From DASTSN01 sp035549175 (lineage in GTDB: Bacteria; Bacteroidota; Bacteroidia; Chitinophagales; Chitinophagaceae), in contig DASZRL010000099.1 in assembly GCA_035549175.1 (NCBI GenBank), positions 1-64,000 on the forward strand: DNA of 64,000 bases, given 5' to 3'. The notes under the pieces were generated by a model. The model worked only from the letters and a program-made list of their open reading frames with translations. It searched no databases and was not told where the DNA came from. A program made the translations under genes and the position numbers. Position 1 is the stretch's first letter. Each line of letters starts with the position of its first letter. Of this stretch, positions 8,961 to 18,920 are shown one piece after another.

Positions 8961-10220
8961 ATGCAAATCAAGCTTCGTTTGACCCTGCTGAGCTTTCTGG
9001 AATTTTTCATATGGGGATCCTGGCTTATTACCATCGGGGCTTACTGGTTCCAGAACCGGGCCTGGGGCGGTGCGGAATTCGGGTCCATCTTTTCCACCAT
9101 GGGCCTTTCGGCCATCTTCATGCCGACGGTCATGGGAATCATCGCCGACCGATGGATCCACGCCGAACGGCTGCTGGGGCTTTGCCACCTGGCGGGGGCC
9201 GCCATCCTGATGTACCTGCCCGCCGTGGGCAACCCCGCTACCTTTTACTGGGTCCTGTTGCTGTACATGGTATTTTATATGCCCACGATTTCCCTGGCCA
9301 ATACGGTGTCCTATTCCATCCTGGTCCGGCGTAATTTTCACATCATCCGGGATTTTCCCCCCATCCGGGTATGGGGTACTGTTGGGTTCATTGCGGCCAT
9401 GTGGACAGTCAGCCTCCTACATATTGAAACCTCGGCCAGCCAGTTTTATGTGGCGGCCGGAGCCTCCCTGGTACTGGGGATCTATTCCTTTACGCTGCCA
9501 GGATGTCCTCCGGAGGGCCGCAGGCTGCCGCAGCAAAGCTGGATCGATGTACTGGGATTCCGGGCCTTTTCCCTTTTCCGGAATACTAAAATGGCCCTGT
9601 TTTTCCTGTTTGCGATGCTGCTGGGCGCCGCCCTGCAGCTGACCAATGCCTACGGGGATACCTTCCTGCACGATTTTGCCAAAAACAGCGCTTACCAGGG
9701 TGCCCTGGCCGTGCGCTACCCGGCCATTATCATGTCGATATCGCAGATTTCCGAAACCCTGTTCATCCTGGCCATTCCCTTTTTTCTTCGGCGCTTCGGG
9801 ATCAAGCAGGTCATGCTCTTCAGCATGGTGGCCTGGGTGCTTCGCTTCGGGCTATTTGCCTACGGTAACCCGGCAGGGGGACTCTGGATGATCATTCTGT
9901 CCTGCATCGTATACGGGATGGCCTTTGATTTTTTCAATATTTCGGGATCCCTGTTCGTGGATACCCAGGTCCCGCCCGCCATACGCGCAAGCGCGCAGGG
10001 TATTTTCATGATGATGACCAACGGGTTTGGAGCCTGGCTGGGCAGTAAGATCTCCGGCCTGGTGATCGCCACTTATTTTACCCGCCCTGACAAAAGCCTG
10101 GACTGGCACCAGATCTGGCTGGCCTTCGCAGCCTATTCACTGGTGGTGGCAGTCTCCTTTGCCCTGCTGTTCCGCCACCAGCATGAGCCAGCCAGGGTGG
10201 AAGCGGTTTCCCCTCAATAA
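8961..10220 (+). CDS. Nucleoside permease, MFS (NupG/NHS family)
   Basis: 419 residues with about twelve hydrophobic membrane spans. The N-terminus (SFLEFFIWGSWLITIGAYW) and the segment PTISLANTVSY resemble proton-nucleoside symporters of the NupG/XapB group. Such carriers take up ribo- or deoxyribonucleosides for salvage through the inner membrane. The acidic and polar residues in the first helices (E14, W17, W21) look conserved. Single gene, with no nucleosidase or kinase beside it, so the substrate preference cannot be told. Confidence 0.8.
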   Translation: MQIKLRLTLLSFLEFFIWGSWLITIGAYWFQNRAWGGAEFGSIFSTMGLSAIFMPTVMGIIADRWIHAERLLGLCHLAGAAILMYLPAVGNPATFYWVLLLYMVFYMPTISLANTVSYSILVRRNFHIIRDFPPIRVWGTVGFIAAMWTVSLLHIETSASQFYVAAGASLVLGIYSFTLPGCPPEGRRLPQQSWIDVLGFRAFSLFRNTKMALFFLFAMLLGAALQLTNAYGDTFLHDFAKNSAYQGALAVRYPAIIMSISQISETLFILAIPFFLRRFGIKQVMLFSMVAWVLRFGLFAYGNPAGGLWMIILSCIVYGMAFDFFNISGSLFVDTQVPPAIRASAQGIFMMMTNGFGAWLGSKISGLVIATYFTRPDKSLDWHQIWLAFAAYSLVVAVSFALLFRHQHEPARVEAVSPQ

Positions 10221-10244
10221 GAAAAGCCCCGCACCAGGCGGGGC
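10221..10244 (-). terminator. Rho-independent terminator of trxA
   Basis: GCCCCGC / GCGGGGC stem with a 5-nt loop; read on the minus strand it is followed by TTTTC. It lies 28 bp after the trxA stop and directly after the stop of the convergent permease gene. Confidence 0.75.
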
Positions 10245-10271
10245 CAGATCCTTCTCAGCGGACGCTACACG

Positions 10272-10592
10272 TTATGAAATGTGAGCCTCAATTTTTTTAA
10301 CAAAATTGGCCTTGGGCTGGGCGCCAACCAGCTTGTCCACCACCTTGCCTTCCTTGATAAACAGGATGGCCGGGATAGAGGTGATACCGTAGTTGATGCT
10401 CAGCTGGGGGTTATTGTCGACATTCACCTTGCCGACATTCACCTTGCCGGTATATTCCTTGGACAACTCCTCGATGACAGGTCCGATGGCCCGGCAGGGT
10501 CCGCACCATTCCGCCCAGAAATCGATCACGGTCAATTTATCGGAAGCCAGCACCTCGGTTTGAAAATTGGAATCTGTGAATTCTTTTGCCAT
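10272..10592 (-). CDS. trxA: Thioredoxin
   Basis: 106 residues, the normal thioredoxin length. The active site is WCGPC with Cys30 and Cys33, preceded by VIDFWAE, and the cis-proline loop SIPAILF is present. There is no signal peptide, so it is the cytoplasmic disulfide reductase that serves ribonucleotide reductase, methionine sulfoxide reductase and others. The frame is open up to 10673, but the start at 10592 gives the canonical N-terminus (MAKEFTDSNF). It may share a transcript with dnaE upstream, 148 bp away. Confidence 0.95.
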   Translation of the reverse strand: MAKEFTDSNFQTEVLASDKLTVIDFWAEWCGPCRAIGPVIEELSKEYTGKVNVGKVNVDNNPQLSINYGITSIPAILFIKEGKVVDKLVGAQPKANFVKKIEAHIS

Positions 10593-10740
10593 TGTATGAT
10601 GATTTAATTTTTGACGTTCCAACAAGAATTGCAAAAATAACTCCATTCCCTCTAACACGCAGACCTGTCGCAAAGTTGTGTAAAAAATGTCACGGATCCG
10701 GGTCAGCTGGCTGACGTTTCTGCTAAAAAGGCGGCCTTTA

Positions 10741-13700
10741 TCAGGTTGTTAACACCTGGATCTCCAGTTCCGGCCTGGCTTCCAGGAATTCAACCAGTTC
10801 GTTATTCATTTCTAGTCCGTTATCAATGGTCATCAGGGCGATTTTCAGGTGGTTGCGGGGCTCGCTGAGCTGGAATTTCAGGCTGGTTTTGCCGGGATGG
10901 TTGCGCAGATTCTGTTCCACGAACCGGACCAGGTCCTCGGTTATGTACTGGGGATGGGTTTCGATGATCAGCTGGCGGGTAAGGCTTTTCTTAATACTTT
11001 CCACCAGGGACACGCCGGTGACGCGGAATTCGAATTCCCCCTTGCTGAAGCGCTGACGGAACTGGCCGGTAACGCAGACCGTCGTGCCGGGCTGCAGCAG
11101 GGTGGAAAAGCGCATATAGTCCTCGCTGAACAGCGTAATCTCCGTTTTGGCGGAATAATCCTCCAGGGCAAAATGGCCATACTTGTTCCCCTGCCGCGAG
11201 ATCTTATGCTGCGCGTCGGCGACCAGGCCGATCAGCCGGAAAGTTCTGCCGGGATTAGCCTGGCGGGGGACCGATTCGCGGAATTCGTTGAAATCGCCGA
11301 GCGGCGTAATGCCGTAGTGTTTCAGCTCGAATTTGTGATGGTCGAGCGGGTGTCCGCTGAGAAACATGCCGGTGACTTCCTTTTCCCGGTCCAACTGCAC
11401 AATCAGGGGCCACAGGGGGCAATCCGGCAGGCGGGGCGGGGGGATCTCCATCGTGACGGGCAGATCCCCGAACAGGGTATTGGTGGCTGTGGCGCTCTGG
11501 GCCTGCAAAACCTGCCCATAGCGGATGATGCGCTCCAGGCCGGTCTGGTTGTCCTCGGGTGCGGTATGAAAATACTGGGCGCGGTGGTGTTCGGGAAAAC
11601 AATCGAAGGCCCCGGCATAGGCCAGGCTTTCCAGGGTTTTTTTGTTGACGGTCCGCTGGTTGATGCGTCGTATAAAGTCGAATATATGCTGGAAAGGTCC
11701 CTGGGTAAGCCGTTCCTGGATGATGCTTTCCACTGCGGCTTCCCCGACGCCCTTCAGGCCGCCCAGGCCGAAGCGGATCTCACCCCGGCTGTTTACCGCA
11801 AATCCTTTGAGGGATTCATTGATGTCGGGCCCCAGGACGCGGATTCCCATGCGCCGGCATTCTTCCATGAAAAAGGTGATCTTTTCAATGCTGCCTGCGT
11901 TGTTCAGCACCGCGGCCATGTATTCGCTGGGATAATGCGCCTTCAGGTAAGCCGTCTGGTAGGCGACGAACGCGTAGCAGGTGGAGTGCGACTTGTTGAA
12001 GGCGTACTGGGCAAAGGCCTCCCAGTCGGTCCATATCTTCTCCAGTTTGTCTTCGGGATGCCCTTTTTTCGTGGCCCCCTCAATAAACTGGGTTTTCATC
12101 TTGTCCAGCACGCTTTTCTGTTTTTTACCCATGGCCTTGCGCAGGACGTCGGCATCCCCCTTGCTGAACCCGGCCAGTTTCTGGGCCAGCAGCATGACCT
12201 GCTCCTGGTACACCGTGATGCCATAAGTCTCCTGCAGGTACTCCTCCATTTCCGGCAGGTCATAGGTAATGGCTTCCCGCCCCTGTTTGCGATCGATAAA
12301 GTTGGGAATGTAGGCCAGGGGTCCGGGCCGGTACAGGGCATTCATCGCAATGAGGTCGGCAAACTGGTCGGGTTTCAGGTCCCGCAGGTATTTCTGCATG
12401 CCGGGGCTTTCAAACTGGAAGGTTCCGATCGTGTCGCCGCGCTGGTATAACTGAAAGGTCTTTTCGTCATCCAGCGGGATCCGGTCCATGTCCAGGGTCA
12501 CCCCGTGATTTTGCCGGATCAGGGTCAGGGCGTTCTTGATGATCGACAGGGTCTTCAGCCCCAGGAAGTCCATCTTGATGACGCCGGCGTCTTCAATAAT
12601 GCTTCCTTCAATCTGGGTAACCCACAGGTCGGAATCCTTGGCCGTCGCCACCGGGATCAGATCGGTGAGGTCGCGCGGTGCAATGATAATGCCTGCGGCG
12701 TGGATACCCGTGTTGCGCACGGATCCCTCCAGGCGTTCCGCTTCATGGAGCACCTTGGCCGCGGCATCGCTGCCCTCGTAAATCTCGCGCAGCTTCTTCA
12801 CATTTTCCAGGTCATCGGGGCCGAGTCCTTCCTTTTCGCTCAGGGACTTTTCCCCCTCCTTGGCGGTGAGGGGGGCATGGAGGACCCGCTTCAGCTCAAT
12901 ACCCGGACGTTCCGGGACCAGTTTGGCCAGGGCGTTGGATTCTACCAGGGGCATGTCAAGCACCCGGGCCACATCCTTAATGCTCATTTTCGCGGCCATG
13001 GTGCCGTAGGTGATGATCTGGGCCACCTGGTTCTTTCCGTATTTGGAGACCACATAATCGATAACCTTCTGACGGCCCTCGTCGTCAAAGTCTGTGTCGA
13101 TATCAGGCATGGACTTACGGTCCGGATTCAGAAACCGCTCGAACAGGAGATTGTATTTGATCGGGTCGATGTTGGTGATCCCGATGCAATAGGCCACCAC
13201 GGAGCCGGCTGCCGATCCGCGGCCGGGCCCCACGAATACGCCCAGGTCCCGGCCGGCCCGGATAAAGTCGCTTACGATCAGGAAATAGCCGGCGAAGCCC
13301 ATGGTCTTGATGGTGAACAATTCAAATTCAATGCGGTCCCGGGTGTCCGCATCCAGGTCCCCGTAACGCTCCCTGGCACCCTGGTAGGTAAGATGACGCA
13401 GGTATTCCCATTGGTTCAGGGACTCAGGGGAAAGGAGGTCCTTGCCCACTTTTTCGCCGCGGGTATGTATCCGGAATTCATCGGGGATCGGGAAGGCCGG
13501 CAGCAGGATGCTGCGCTTCAGATCCAGCAGTTCCACCTTGTCCACGATCTCGTTGGTATTGTCAATGGCCTCCGGCAAATCCTGGAAGGCTGACGTCATT
13601 TCCGCCGTGGTCTTGAAATAAAACTGGTCATTGGGAAAGGCAAAACGACGGTCCTTTACATGGATATCATCGTCGCTGAATTCCCGGAGGGCCGGCGTGG

Positions 13701-14412
13701 CCAGCTTTTCACCGGTATTGATGCACAGCAGGATGTCATGGGCCACGAAGTCGGACTGGTCCACATAATGGGAATCGTTGCTGGCGATGATTTTCACGTG
13801 GTACTTGGCTGCCCAGCGGATCAGGACTTCATTGACCCGGTCCTGCTCGGCCAGCCGGTGACGCTGAAGTTCGATGTAATAGTCCTCCCCGAAGAGATCC
13901 AGCCACCACCGGAATTCCTGTTCGGCCTGCTGTTCCCCCTTTTTCAGGATGGCCTGGGGGACCATGGCGCCCAGGCAGCAGGTCGTGGCAATCAGACCTT
14001 CATGGTATTGCAAGATCAGTTCTTTGTCAATTCGGGGATACTTGCTGTAAAGTCCTTCGATATACCCCAGGGAAGTCAGTTTCACCAGATTGCGGTAGCC
14101 CTGCTCATTTTTGGCAAGCAGGATCTGGTGATGACGCGGATCCTTTTCTTCCTTGGAAAAGGTTTTGCGATGGCGGTCGGCCGTCAGGTAGAATTCGCAG
14201 CCGACCACGGGTTTGACCTTAGGCCGCCCCTGTTCGTCCCGGTGCTTGTAGGCTTCCGCCACAAATTCAAAGACCCCGAACATGTTACCATGATCGCTGA
14301 TCGCCACGGCCGGCATGCCGTCAGCCATCGCCTTTTTGTACAGGTTCTGTATGGAGGCCGCCCCGTCGAGCAGGGAAAACTGGGTATGTACGTGCAGGTG
14401 GGAAAACTTCAT
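10741..14412 (-). CDS. dnaE: DNA polymerase III subunit alpha
   Basis: 1,223 residues, full length for DnaE1. Domains in order: PHP domain from residue 1 (HVHTQFSLLDG, then AISDHGN), the polymerase palm with the catalytic PDIDTDFDD motif at about 436-444, fingers with GRGSAAGS just before it, a helix-hairpin-helix region near 900 (QRTVNKKTLESLAYAGAFDCF) and an OB-fold near 1050-1130. It is the replicative polymerase subunit that works with the beta clamp. There is no 3'-5' exonuclease domain, so proofreading would come from DnaQ elsewhere or from the PHP domain. No frameshift is visible. Confidence 0.97.
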   Translation of the reverse strand: MKFSHLHVHTQFSLLDGAASIQNLYKKAMADGMPAVAISDHGNMFGVFEFVAEAYKHRDEQGRPKVKPVVGCEFYLTADRHRKTFSKEEKDPRHHQILLAKNEQGYRNLVKLTSLGYIEGLYSKYPRIDKELILQYHEGLIATTCCLGAMVPQAILKKGEQQAEQEFRWWLDLFGEDYYIELQRHRLAEQDRVNEVLIRWAAKYHVKIIASNDSHYVDQSDFVAHDILLCINTGEKLATPALREFSDDDIHVKDRRFAFPNDQFYFKTTAEMTSAFQDLPEAIDNTNEIVDKVELLDLKRSILLPAFPIPDEFRIHTRGEKVGKDLLSPESLNQWEYLRHLTYQGARERYGDLDADTRDRIEFELFTIKTMGFAGYFLIVSDFIRAGRDLGVFVGPGRGSAAGSVVAYCIGITNIDPIKYNLLFERFLNPDRKSMPDIDTDFDDEGRQKVIDYVVSKYGKNQVAQIITYGTMAAKMSIKDVARVLDMPLVESNALAKLVPERPGIELKRVLHAPLTAKEGEKSLSEKEGLGPDDLENVKKLREIYEGSDAAAKVLHEAERLEGSVRNTGIHAAGIIIAPRDLTDLIPVATAKDSDLWVTQIEGSIIEDAGVIKMDFLGLKTLSIIKNALTLIRQNHGVTLDMDRIPLDDEKTFQLYQRGDTIGTFQFESPGMQKYLRDLKPDQFADLIAMNALYRPGPLAYIPNFIDRKQGREAITYDLPEMEEYLQETYGITVYQEQVMLLAQKLAGFSKGDADVLRKAMGKKQKSVLDKMKTQFIEGATKKGHPEDKLEKIWTDWEAFAQYAFNKSHSTCYAFVAYQTAYLKAHYPSEYMAAVLNNAGSIEKITFFMEECRRMGIRVLGPDINESLKGFAVNSRGEIRFGLGGLKGVGEAAVESIIQERLTQGPFQHIFDFIRRINQRTVNKKTLESLAYAGAFDCFPEHHRAQYFHTAPEDNQTGLERIIRYGQVLQAQSATATNTLFGDLPVTMEIPPPRLPDCPLWPLIVQLDREKEVTGMFLSGHPLDHHKFELKHYGITPLGDFNEFRESVPRQANPGRTFRLIGLVADAQHKISRQGNKYGHFALEDYSAKTEITLFSEDYMRFSTLLQPGTTVCVTGQFRQRFSKGEFEFRVTGVSLVESIKKSLTRQLIIETHPQYITEDLVRFVEQNLRNHPGKTSLKFQLSEPRNHLKIALMTIDNGLEMNNELVEFLEARPELEIQVLTT

Positions 14413-14591
14413 GGTGCCGGGATTTGCGAGCGCTTCTGCCGGATAGAGCGGTAGAATTACTCCAACCAGATGGGAATCATACGCTTCAGCAGCAAATTTC
14501 GTTCAAATTATCTCCATTCAAGCCGGAAAGTATTTATATTTTTACACGATTTTTTAACCGGGGATTCACTGATCCTTTTAAAACCAGGCTG

Positions 14592-15287
14592 ATGAAAAAG
14601 ACCATTCCCCTGCTGGGCCTGCTGGGTATGCTGGCCAGTTGTTCCAGTCTGAAGCCCGTGGCGGGCGGCAGCGGCCAGTCCGGTCACGGCACCGTAGTGC
14701 GCAAATCCCCGGAATTCCTGGATCAGATCGAAGTGACGGCCGGCACGGCACCGGGCGGACCGGCGGGATCCGGCAGGTCTGGGTCTGAAATGCGTACAGA
14801 CACACGGTCGACGGATCCGGCCTCCGGAACCGGTATCGAACAATCCACCGCGCTCCAGTTCAAGTATGCCCAGTTACTGAATACCGAGGTGGAGGAGGTG
14901 CGAAATCTCCGCCTGTACCAGTATATCGATGAATGGTATGGAACCCGGTACTGCCTGGGCGGCACCACCAAAAACTGCATCGACTGTTCCGCCTTTGTAC
15001 AGTCCTTTTATTCGGCCATCTACAATACCACCCTGCCGCGAACCGCCCGGGACCAGTACCGGGCGGCCCGCAAGATCTCCGCCACGGAGCTGCAGGAAGG
15101 GGATTTGCTGTTCTTTAATACGCGCGGAGGGATATCCCATGTGGGGATTTACCTGCAGAACAACAAATTCGTGCACGCATCCACCACGGGTGGGGTGATG
15201 ATCAGTGACCGGTTCGATCCCTATTACGTCAGGCATTTTGTCGGGGCAGGCCGGATCGACAAGGCGGACGGGATCGCCGGCAAATAA
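14592..15287 (+). CDS. NlpC/P60 family cell-wall hydrolase lipoprotein
   Basis: 231 residues from the ATG at 14592, which gives a lipoprotein signal ending LASCSS. A low-complexity Gly/Ser/Thr/Pro linker (about 30-85) tethers the catalytic domain. The NlpC/P60 triad is readable: Cys132 in NCIDCSAF, His183 in SHVGIY and His195 in KFVHAS. Such enzymes cut gamma-D-Glu-diaminopimelate bonds in peptidoglycan stem peptides. The upstream-open frame to 14424 lacks a signal peptide and was not used. It converges with the M1 peptidase gene, 15 bp away. Confidence 0.88.
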   Translation: MKKTIPLLGLLGMLASCSSLKPVAGGSGQSGHGTVVRKSPEFLDQIEVTAGTAPGGPAGSGRSGSEMRTDTRSTDPASGTGIEQSTALQFKYAQLLNTEVEEVRNLRLYQYIDEWYGTRYCLGGTTKNCIDCSAFVQSFYSAIYNTTLPRTARDQYRAARKISATELQEGDLLFFNTRGGISHVGIYLQNNKFVHASTTGGVMISDRFDPYYVRHFVGAGRIDKADGIAGK

Positions 15288-15302
15288 CGCCGGCAGCCTG
15301 AC

Positions 15303-16961
15303 TTACTCCAGTCGTTTTACCTGGATATAAAAATTCCTGTCTACGGATAGGCCATCCCGGGTATTTTCGGTTACCGGAACCTTTTGCCAGTCCGTGGTCG
15401 GTTTCAGCCAGCTGTGGTCCGAAAGGCGCACCGGCATGTCAAATCCGTCTATACAATGCGTCCAGCGGTAGGAGAGGTCCTGCCCGTCGATCCGGTACTC
15501 AAGGACCGGAATATTGGCCGTCCGCAGGTATTGGTCGAATACCCTGGAAAGATCCTTGCCGGATTTTCGGGAGATATAATCCTCCACCTGGCGGGAGGTC
15601 ACCGTCTGGTGGTAAAAGTCTTTGTTGAGTCCCCGCAGGATCTGCCGGAATACGTCGTCATCCCCGATCAGCTGCCGTACCATGTGCAGCAGATTATTGC
15701 CTTTGTTGTACATGTCTCCGCTGCCTTCCTGGTTTACGCCGTAGGGGCCGATGACAGGAGAATTGTTCTGGATGCTGGCCCGCAGTCCCTGGGTGTAGGC
15801 GTCCGCCGCTTCCTTGCCGTACTGGCATTCCACAAACAGGGTCTCGGTATAGTCCGTGAATCCCTCATGGATCCACATATCGGCAATGTCCTTGGTGGTC
15901 AGGTTGTTCCCGAACCATTCATGACCGCTTTCATGCACAATGATATAATCCCATTTCTTGCCCCATCCCGTGCCGGAAAGATCCATACCGAGGTACCCGT
16001 CCATGAACTTGTTTCCGTAGGCCACGGCACTCTGGTGCTCCATGCCCAGGTGGGGTGTTTCCACCAGTTTGTAGCTGTCCTCATAGAAGGGGTAGGGCCC
16101 CATCCAGTATTCAAAACATTTGAGCATGTCCTTCACCTGGGTAAACTGCTTTTTGGCCTTCTCCAGGTCATAATCCAGCACCCAGTAGCTGCAATCCAGC
16201 GGCCCCTTTTCCCCGGCGTAGGTCTCCGTCCAGTTGACATAATAGCCGATGTAGGGTATGATGTCATAATTGTTAATCGGGTTTTTCACTTCCCAGGTCC
16301 ATCGGGTATACCCCGGGCCGGCGGGCTGTTTTTCCTTCAGCCTGCCGTTGCCGACTGCGACCAGGGAATCCGGGGCCTCGATGGACAGGCTGGCACCCTG
16401 GTCGGGCTCGTCACTCTGGTGGTCCTTGCAGGGATACCAGACACTGGCACCCAGGCCCTGGCAGGCCACGGTCATCCAGGGTCTTCCCTTGGCATCCCGG
16501 GTGAAAATCCAGCCTCCGTCCCAGGGCGGATTGACGGCAATACGAGGGTTACCCCGGTAAAAAATCGTCAACTGGCCTGTTTCGTTCTGGCGGCTTTTGC
16601 CCATGCTCACATGAAAGACGTTTCCTTCCCGGGTAAAGGGCCGGCTGGTCCGGGCGCCATCCTCGATCCGGGTAATTTCCAGCGGCTGCTGCAGGTCGAT
16701 CTGCATCAGGGAACATGCATTCCCCTGGCAGGGGGCAACAACCCGGTAGGTAATGGTCACCTGGCCCTCGATGGATCTGGCGGCATAGTCCGGTCTGACC
16801 CGGATATCATAGCGCTGCACATCCCACCAGGCGCGTTCGGGGGTAATGGAACCACGCAGCGTATCCTGGTGGGTGAAGGCATGCTTGTTATGTAGGGGCT
16901 GGGAACTGGCTGCCAGGCAGGCGACCAGCAGGAAGCCGAGGAGCTTGCATATTTTTTTCAT
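15303..16961 (-). CDS. M1 family zinc aminopeptidase, secreted
   Basis: 552 residues with a signal peptide (about 1-20). The gluzincin motif HESGH is at 343-347, followed 18 residues later by the third zinc ligand Glu366 (in MWIHEGF), the M1 arrangement. N-terminal beta domain residues include VTITYRVV and a DIRVRPDY segment. The usual GAMEN exopeptidase loop appears as GMEHQSAVAYGNKF. At about 550 residues it lacks the large C-terminal helical domain of ERAP- or PepN-type enzymes, as in the shorter bacterial M1 group. Predicted to trim peptides in the periplasm or outside the cell. Confidence 0.9.
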   Translation of the reverse strand: MKKICKLLGFLLVACLAASSQPLHNKHAFTHQDTLRGSITPERAWWDVQRYDIRVRPDYAARSIEGQVTITYRVVAPCQGNACSLMQIDLQQPLEITRIEDGARTSRPFTREGNVFHVSMGKSRQNETGQLTIFYRGNPRIAVNPPWDGGWIFTRDAKGRPWMTVACQGLGASVWYPCKDHQSDEPDQGASLSIEAPDSLVAVGNGRLKEKQPAGPGYTRWTWEVKNPINNYDIIPYIGYYVNWTETYAGEKGPLDCSYWVLDYDLEKAKKQFTQVKDMLKCFEYWMGPYPFYEDSYKLVETPHLGMEHQSAVAYGNKFMDGYLGMDLSGTGWGKKWDYIIVHESGHEWFGNNLTTKDIADMWIHEGFTDYTETLFVECQYGKEAADAYTQGLRASIQNNSPVIGPYGVNQEGSGDMYNKGNNLLHMVRQLIGDDDVFRQILRGLNKDFYHQTVTSRQVEDYISRKSGKDLSRVFDQYLRTANIPVLEYRIDGQDLSYRWTHCIDGFDMPVRLSDHSWLKPTTDWQKVPVTENTRDGLSVDRNFYIQVKRLE

Positions 16962-17024
16962 CTGCTTACGGGTTCGTAAAGAATTTGAAATACTTCGCTA
17001 ATTTAGATTCCCTTCATCGATTTC

Positions 17025-18662
17025 ATGAACCGTCCAACCATTTATTTTTCGGCTGTCCTGGTCCTGTCGTTCAGCGTGGTCCTTAGTTCCTGCTACCGGG
17101 CGGACCGCGCCAGCCGGTATTTCCATTACAACGACATGTCCGGTATCGCGTCCCTGGACCCGGCTTTTGCCAAGAACCAATCGGTGATGTGGGCCGTTCA
17201 CCAGCTGTACAGCACCCTGGTGGAAGTGGATAGCCAGCTGCACATCGTTCCCCTGCTGGCCCGCAGCTGGGAACTGTCTTCGGACCGTCGGGTCTACACC
17301 TTTCATTTGCGCCGTGACGTGTTTTTTCATGACGACCCATCCTTTCCCGGGGGCCGGGGCAGGCGGCTCACGGCCGAAGACGTGGCCTACAGTTTCCGCC
17401 GCCTGCTGGACTCCCGGCTCGCCAGCCCCGGCGCCTGGATATTCCATGACAAGGTGGAGGCCGGGAATGCCTTTTCGGCGCCGGATGACAGCACTTTTCA
17501 GCTGCGGCTGGCACGACCCTACAGCCCGATGCTGGGGATTCTTTCGATGCAGTATTGTTCCGTTGTGCCCAGGGAAGCGGTGGAGCGGTACGGCCCGGAT
17601 TTCAGGCGCCACCCGGTGGGTACGGGCCCTTTTCAGTTTACAGCCTGGGAGGAGGGCCAGGACCTGCTGATGCGCCGGAATCCCCGTTATTTCGAGCGGG
17701 ACAGCAGCGGCCGGCAGTTGCCCTACCTGGATGGCATCCACATTAGTTTTTTTGACAGCAAGGCCACGGAATTTCTGCTGTTCCGCCAGGGCCAGCTGGA
17801 CTTCATCAATGATATAGATGCCTCCTTCAAGGACGAGGTACTGACCAAGGCCGGCCAGCTGCGCCCCGCCTGGGCCGGCAGGATTGTGCTGCGGACCCAT
17901 CCCTACCTGAATATCGAGTACCTGGGCTTCCTGGTGGACAGTACCAATACGTTGCTGGCCCGTTCGCCGGTCCGCCTTCGCCGGTTCCGCCAGGCAATCA
18001 ACTACGGCTTTGATCGCCAGAAAATGATGCTGTACCTGCGCAATTCGCTGGGGACGCCCGCCCAGTCGGGTTTCCTGCCGGCCGGCCTGCCCTCTTTCGA
18101 TTCGGTTTCCGTGAAGGGATACCACTACGACCCGGCAATGAGCCGCCGGTTGCTGGCCCAGGCAGGGTTTTCAGAAGGAAAGGGCCTGCCAGCCACCACC
18201 CTGTACACCATCCCCAATTATGCGGACATGGCAAATTTCATCGCCCAGCAGCTGGGTGAGATCGGTATTCCCATCCAGGTGGAGGTGGTGCAGAAATCAC
18301 TGCTCCTGCAGATGACTGCTAGCTCGCAGGCCCTGTTTTTCCGTGGCAGCTGGATCGCCGATTATCCGGATGGGGAGAACTACCTGTCTGTTTTCTATTC
18401 CCGCAACCCGGCACCTCCCAACTACACGCGGTATGCCAACCCGGCCTTCGATGCCGTATTCGAAAAGGCGCTGGAGGAAACGAATGATTCCCTGAGGTAC
18501 CAGTTATACCGGCAGGCAGACCAGCTGGTCATGGAAGACGCGCCCGTGGTGCCCTTGTGGTACGACGAGGTAGTCTGGCTATGTCAGCCAGGGTTATCCG
18601 GTTTCCGGCCTAACGCCCTGAACCTGCTGGAATTACGCAGGACCCGGCTGGAGCATTCGTAA
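17025..18662 (+). CDS. Family-5 solute-binding lipoprotein (peptide ABC transporter type)
   Basis: 545 residues, with a signal peptide ending VVLSSC so that Cys23 is lipidated. The fold markers of the OppA/DppA family are present: LARSWELSSDRRVYTFHLRRDVFFHDD, LTAEDVAYSFRRLLD, GTGPFQF and INYGFDRQKM. These proteins deliver di- or oligopeptides (sometimes nickel or sugars) to an inner-membrane ABC transporter. No permease or ATPase gene for it lies nearby. It is divergent from the M1 peptidase gene, 63 bp away, which would suit peptide scavenging; that link is inference. Confidence 0.85.
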   Translation: MNRPTIYFSAVLVLSFSVVLSSCYRADRASRYFHYNDMSGIASLDPAFAKNQSVMWAVHQLYSTLVEVDSQLHIVPLLARSWELSSDRRVYTFHLRRDVFFHDDPSFPGGRGRRLTAEDVAYSFRRLLDSRLASPGAWIFHDKVEAGNAFSAPDDSTFQLRLARPYSPMLGILSMQYCSVVPREAVERYGPDFRRHPVGTGPFQFTAWEEGQDLLMRRNPRYFERDSSGRQLPYLDGIHISFFDSKATEFLLFRQGQLDFINDIDASFKDEVLTKAGQLRPAWAGRIVLRTHPYLNIEYLGFLVDSTNTLLARSPVRLRRFRQAINYGFDRQKMMLYLRNSLGTPAQSGFLPAGLPSFDSVSVKGYHYDPAMSRRLLAQAGFSEGKGLPATTLYTIPNYADMANFIAQQLGEIGIPIQVEVVQKSLLLQMTASSQALFFRGSWIADYPDGENYLSVFYSRNPAPPNYTRYANPAFDAVFEKALEETNDSLRYQLYRQADQLVMEDAPVVPLWYDEVVWLCQPGLSGFRPNALNLLELRRTRLEHS

Positions 18663-18920
18663 AAATACCAGGTCAGGCTGAGCTTATTTTTATACTGATT
18701 ATCAGCCGGATAAATATTTTTACCGGGAATTTTACCGGCAGGGGATTGCGAAACCGGGAGGTATTTACTACATTTATACCGTATTTTCCGAAACACGCCT
18801 GCCAGCTTTATCTGTCGCGCGTTCCCGGACACGAGACCCGGATATCCTCCCTGAAACGCCGATCCTGCCTATCCTGTAAGAACCGTTCGTAACCGGCATC
18901 TGTAACCCTAAACCTTCAGT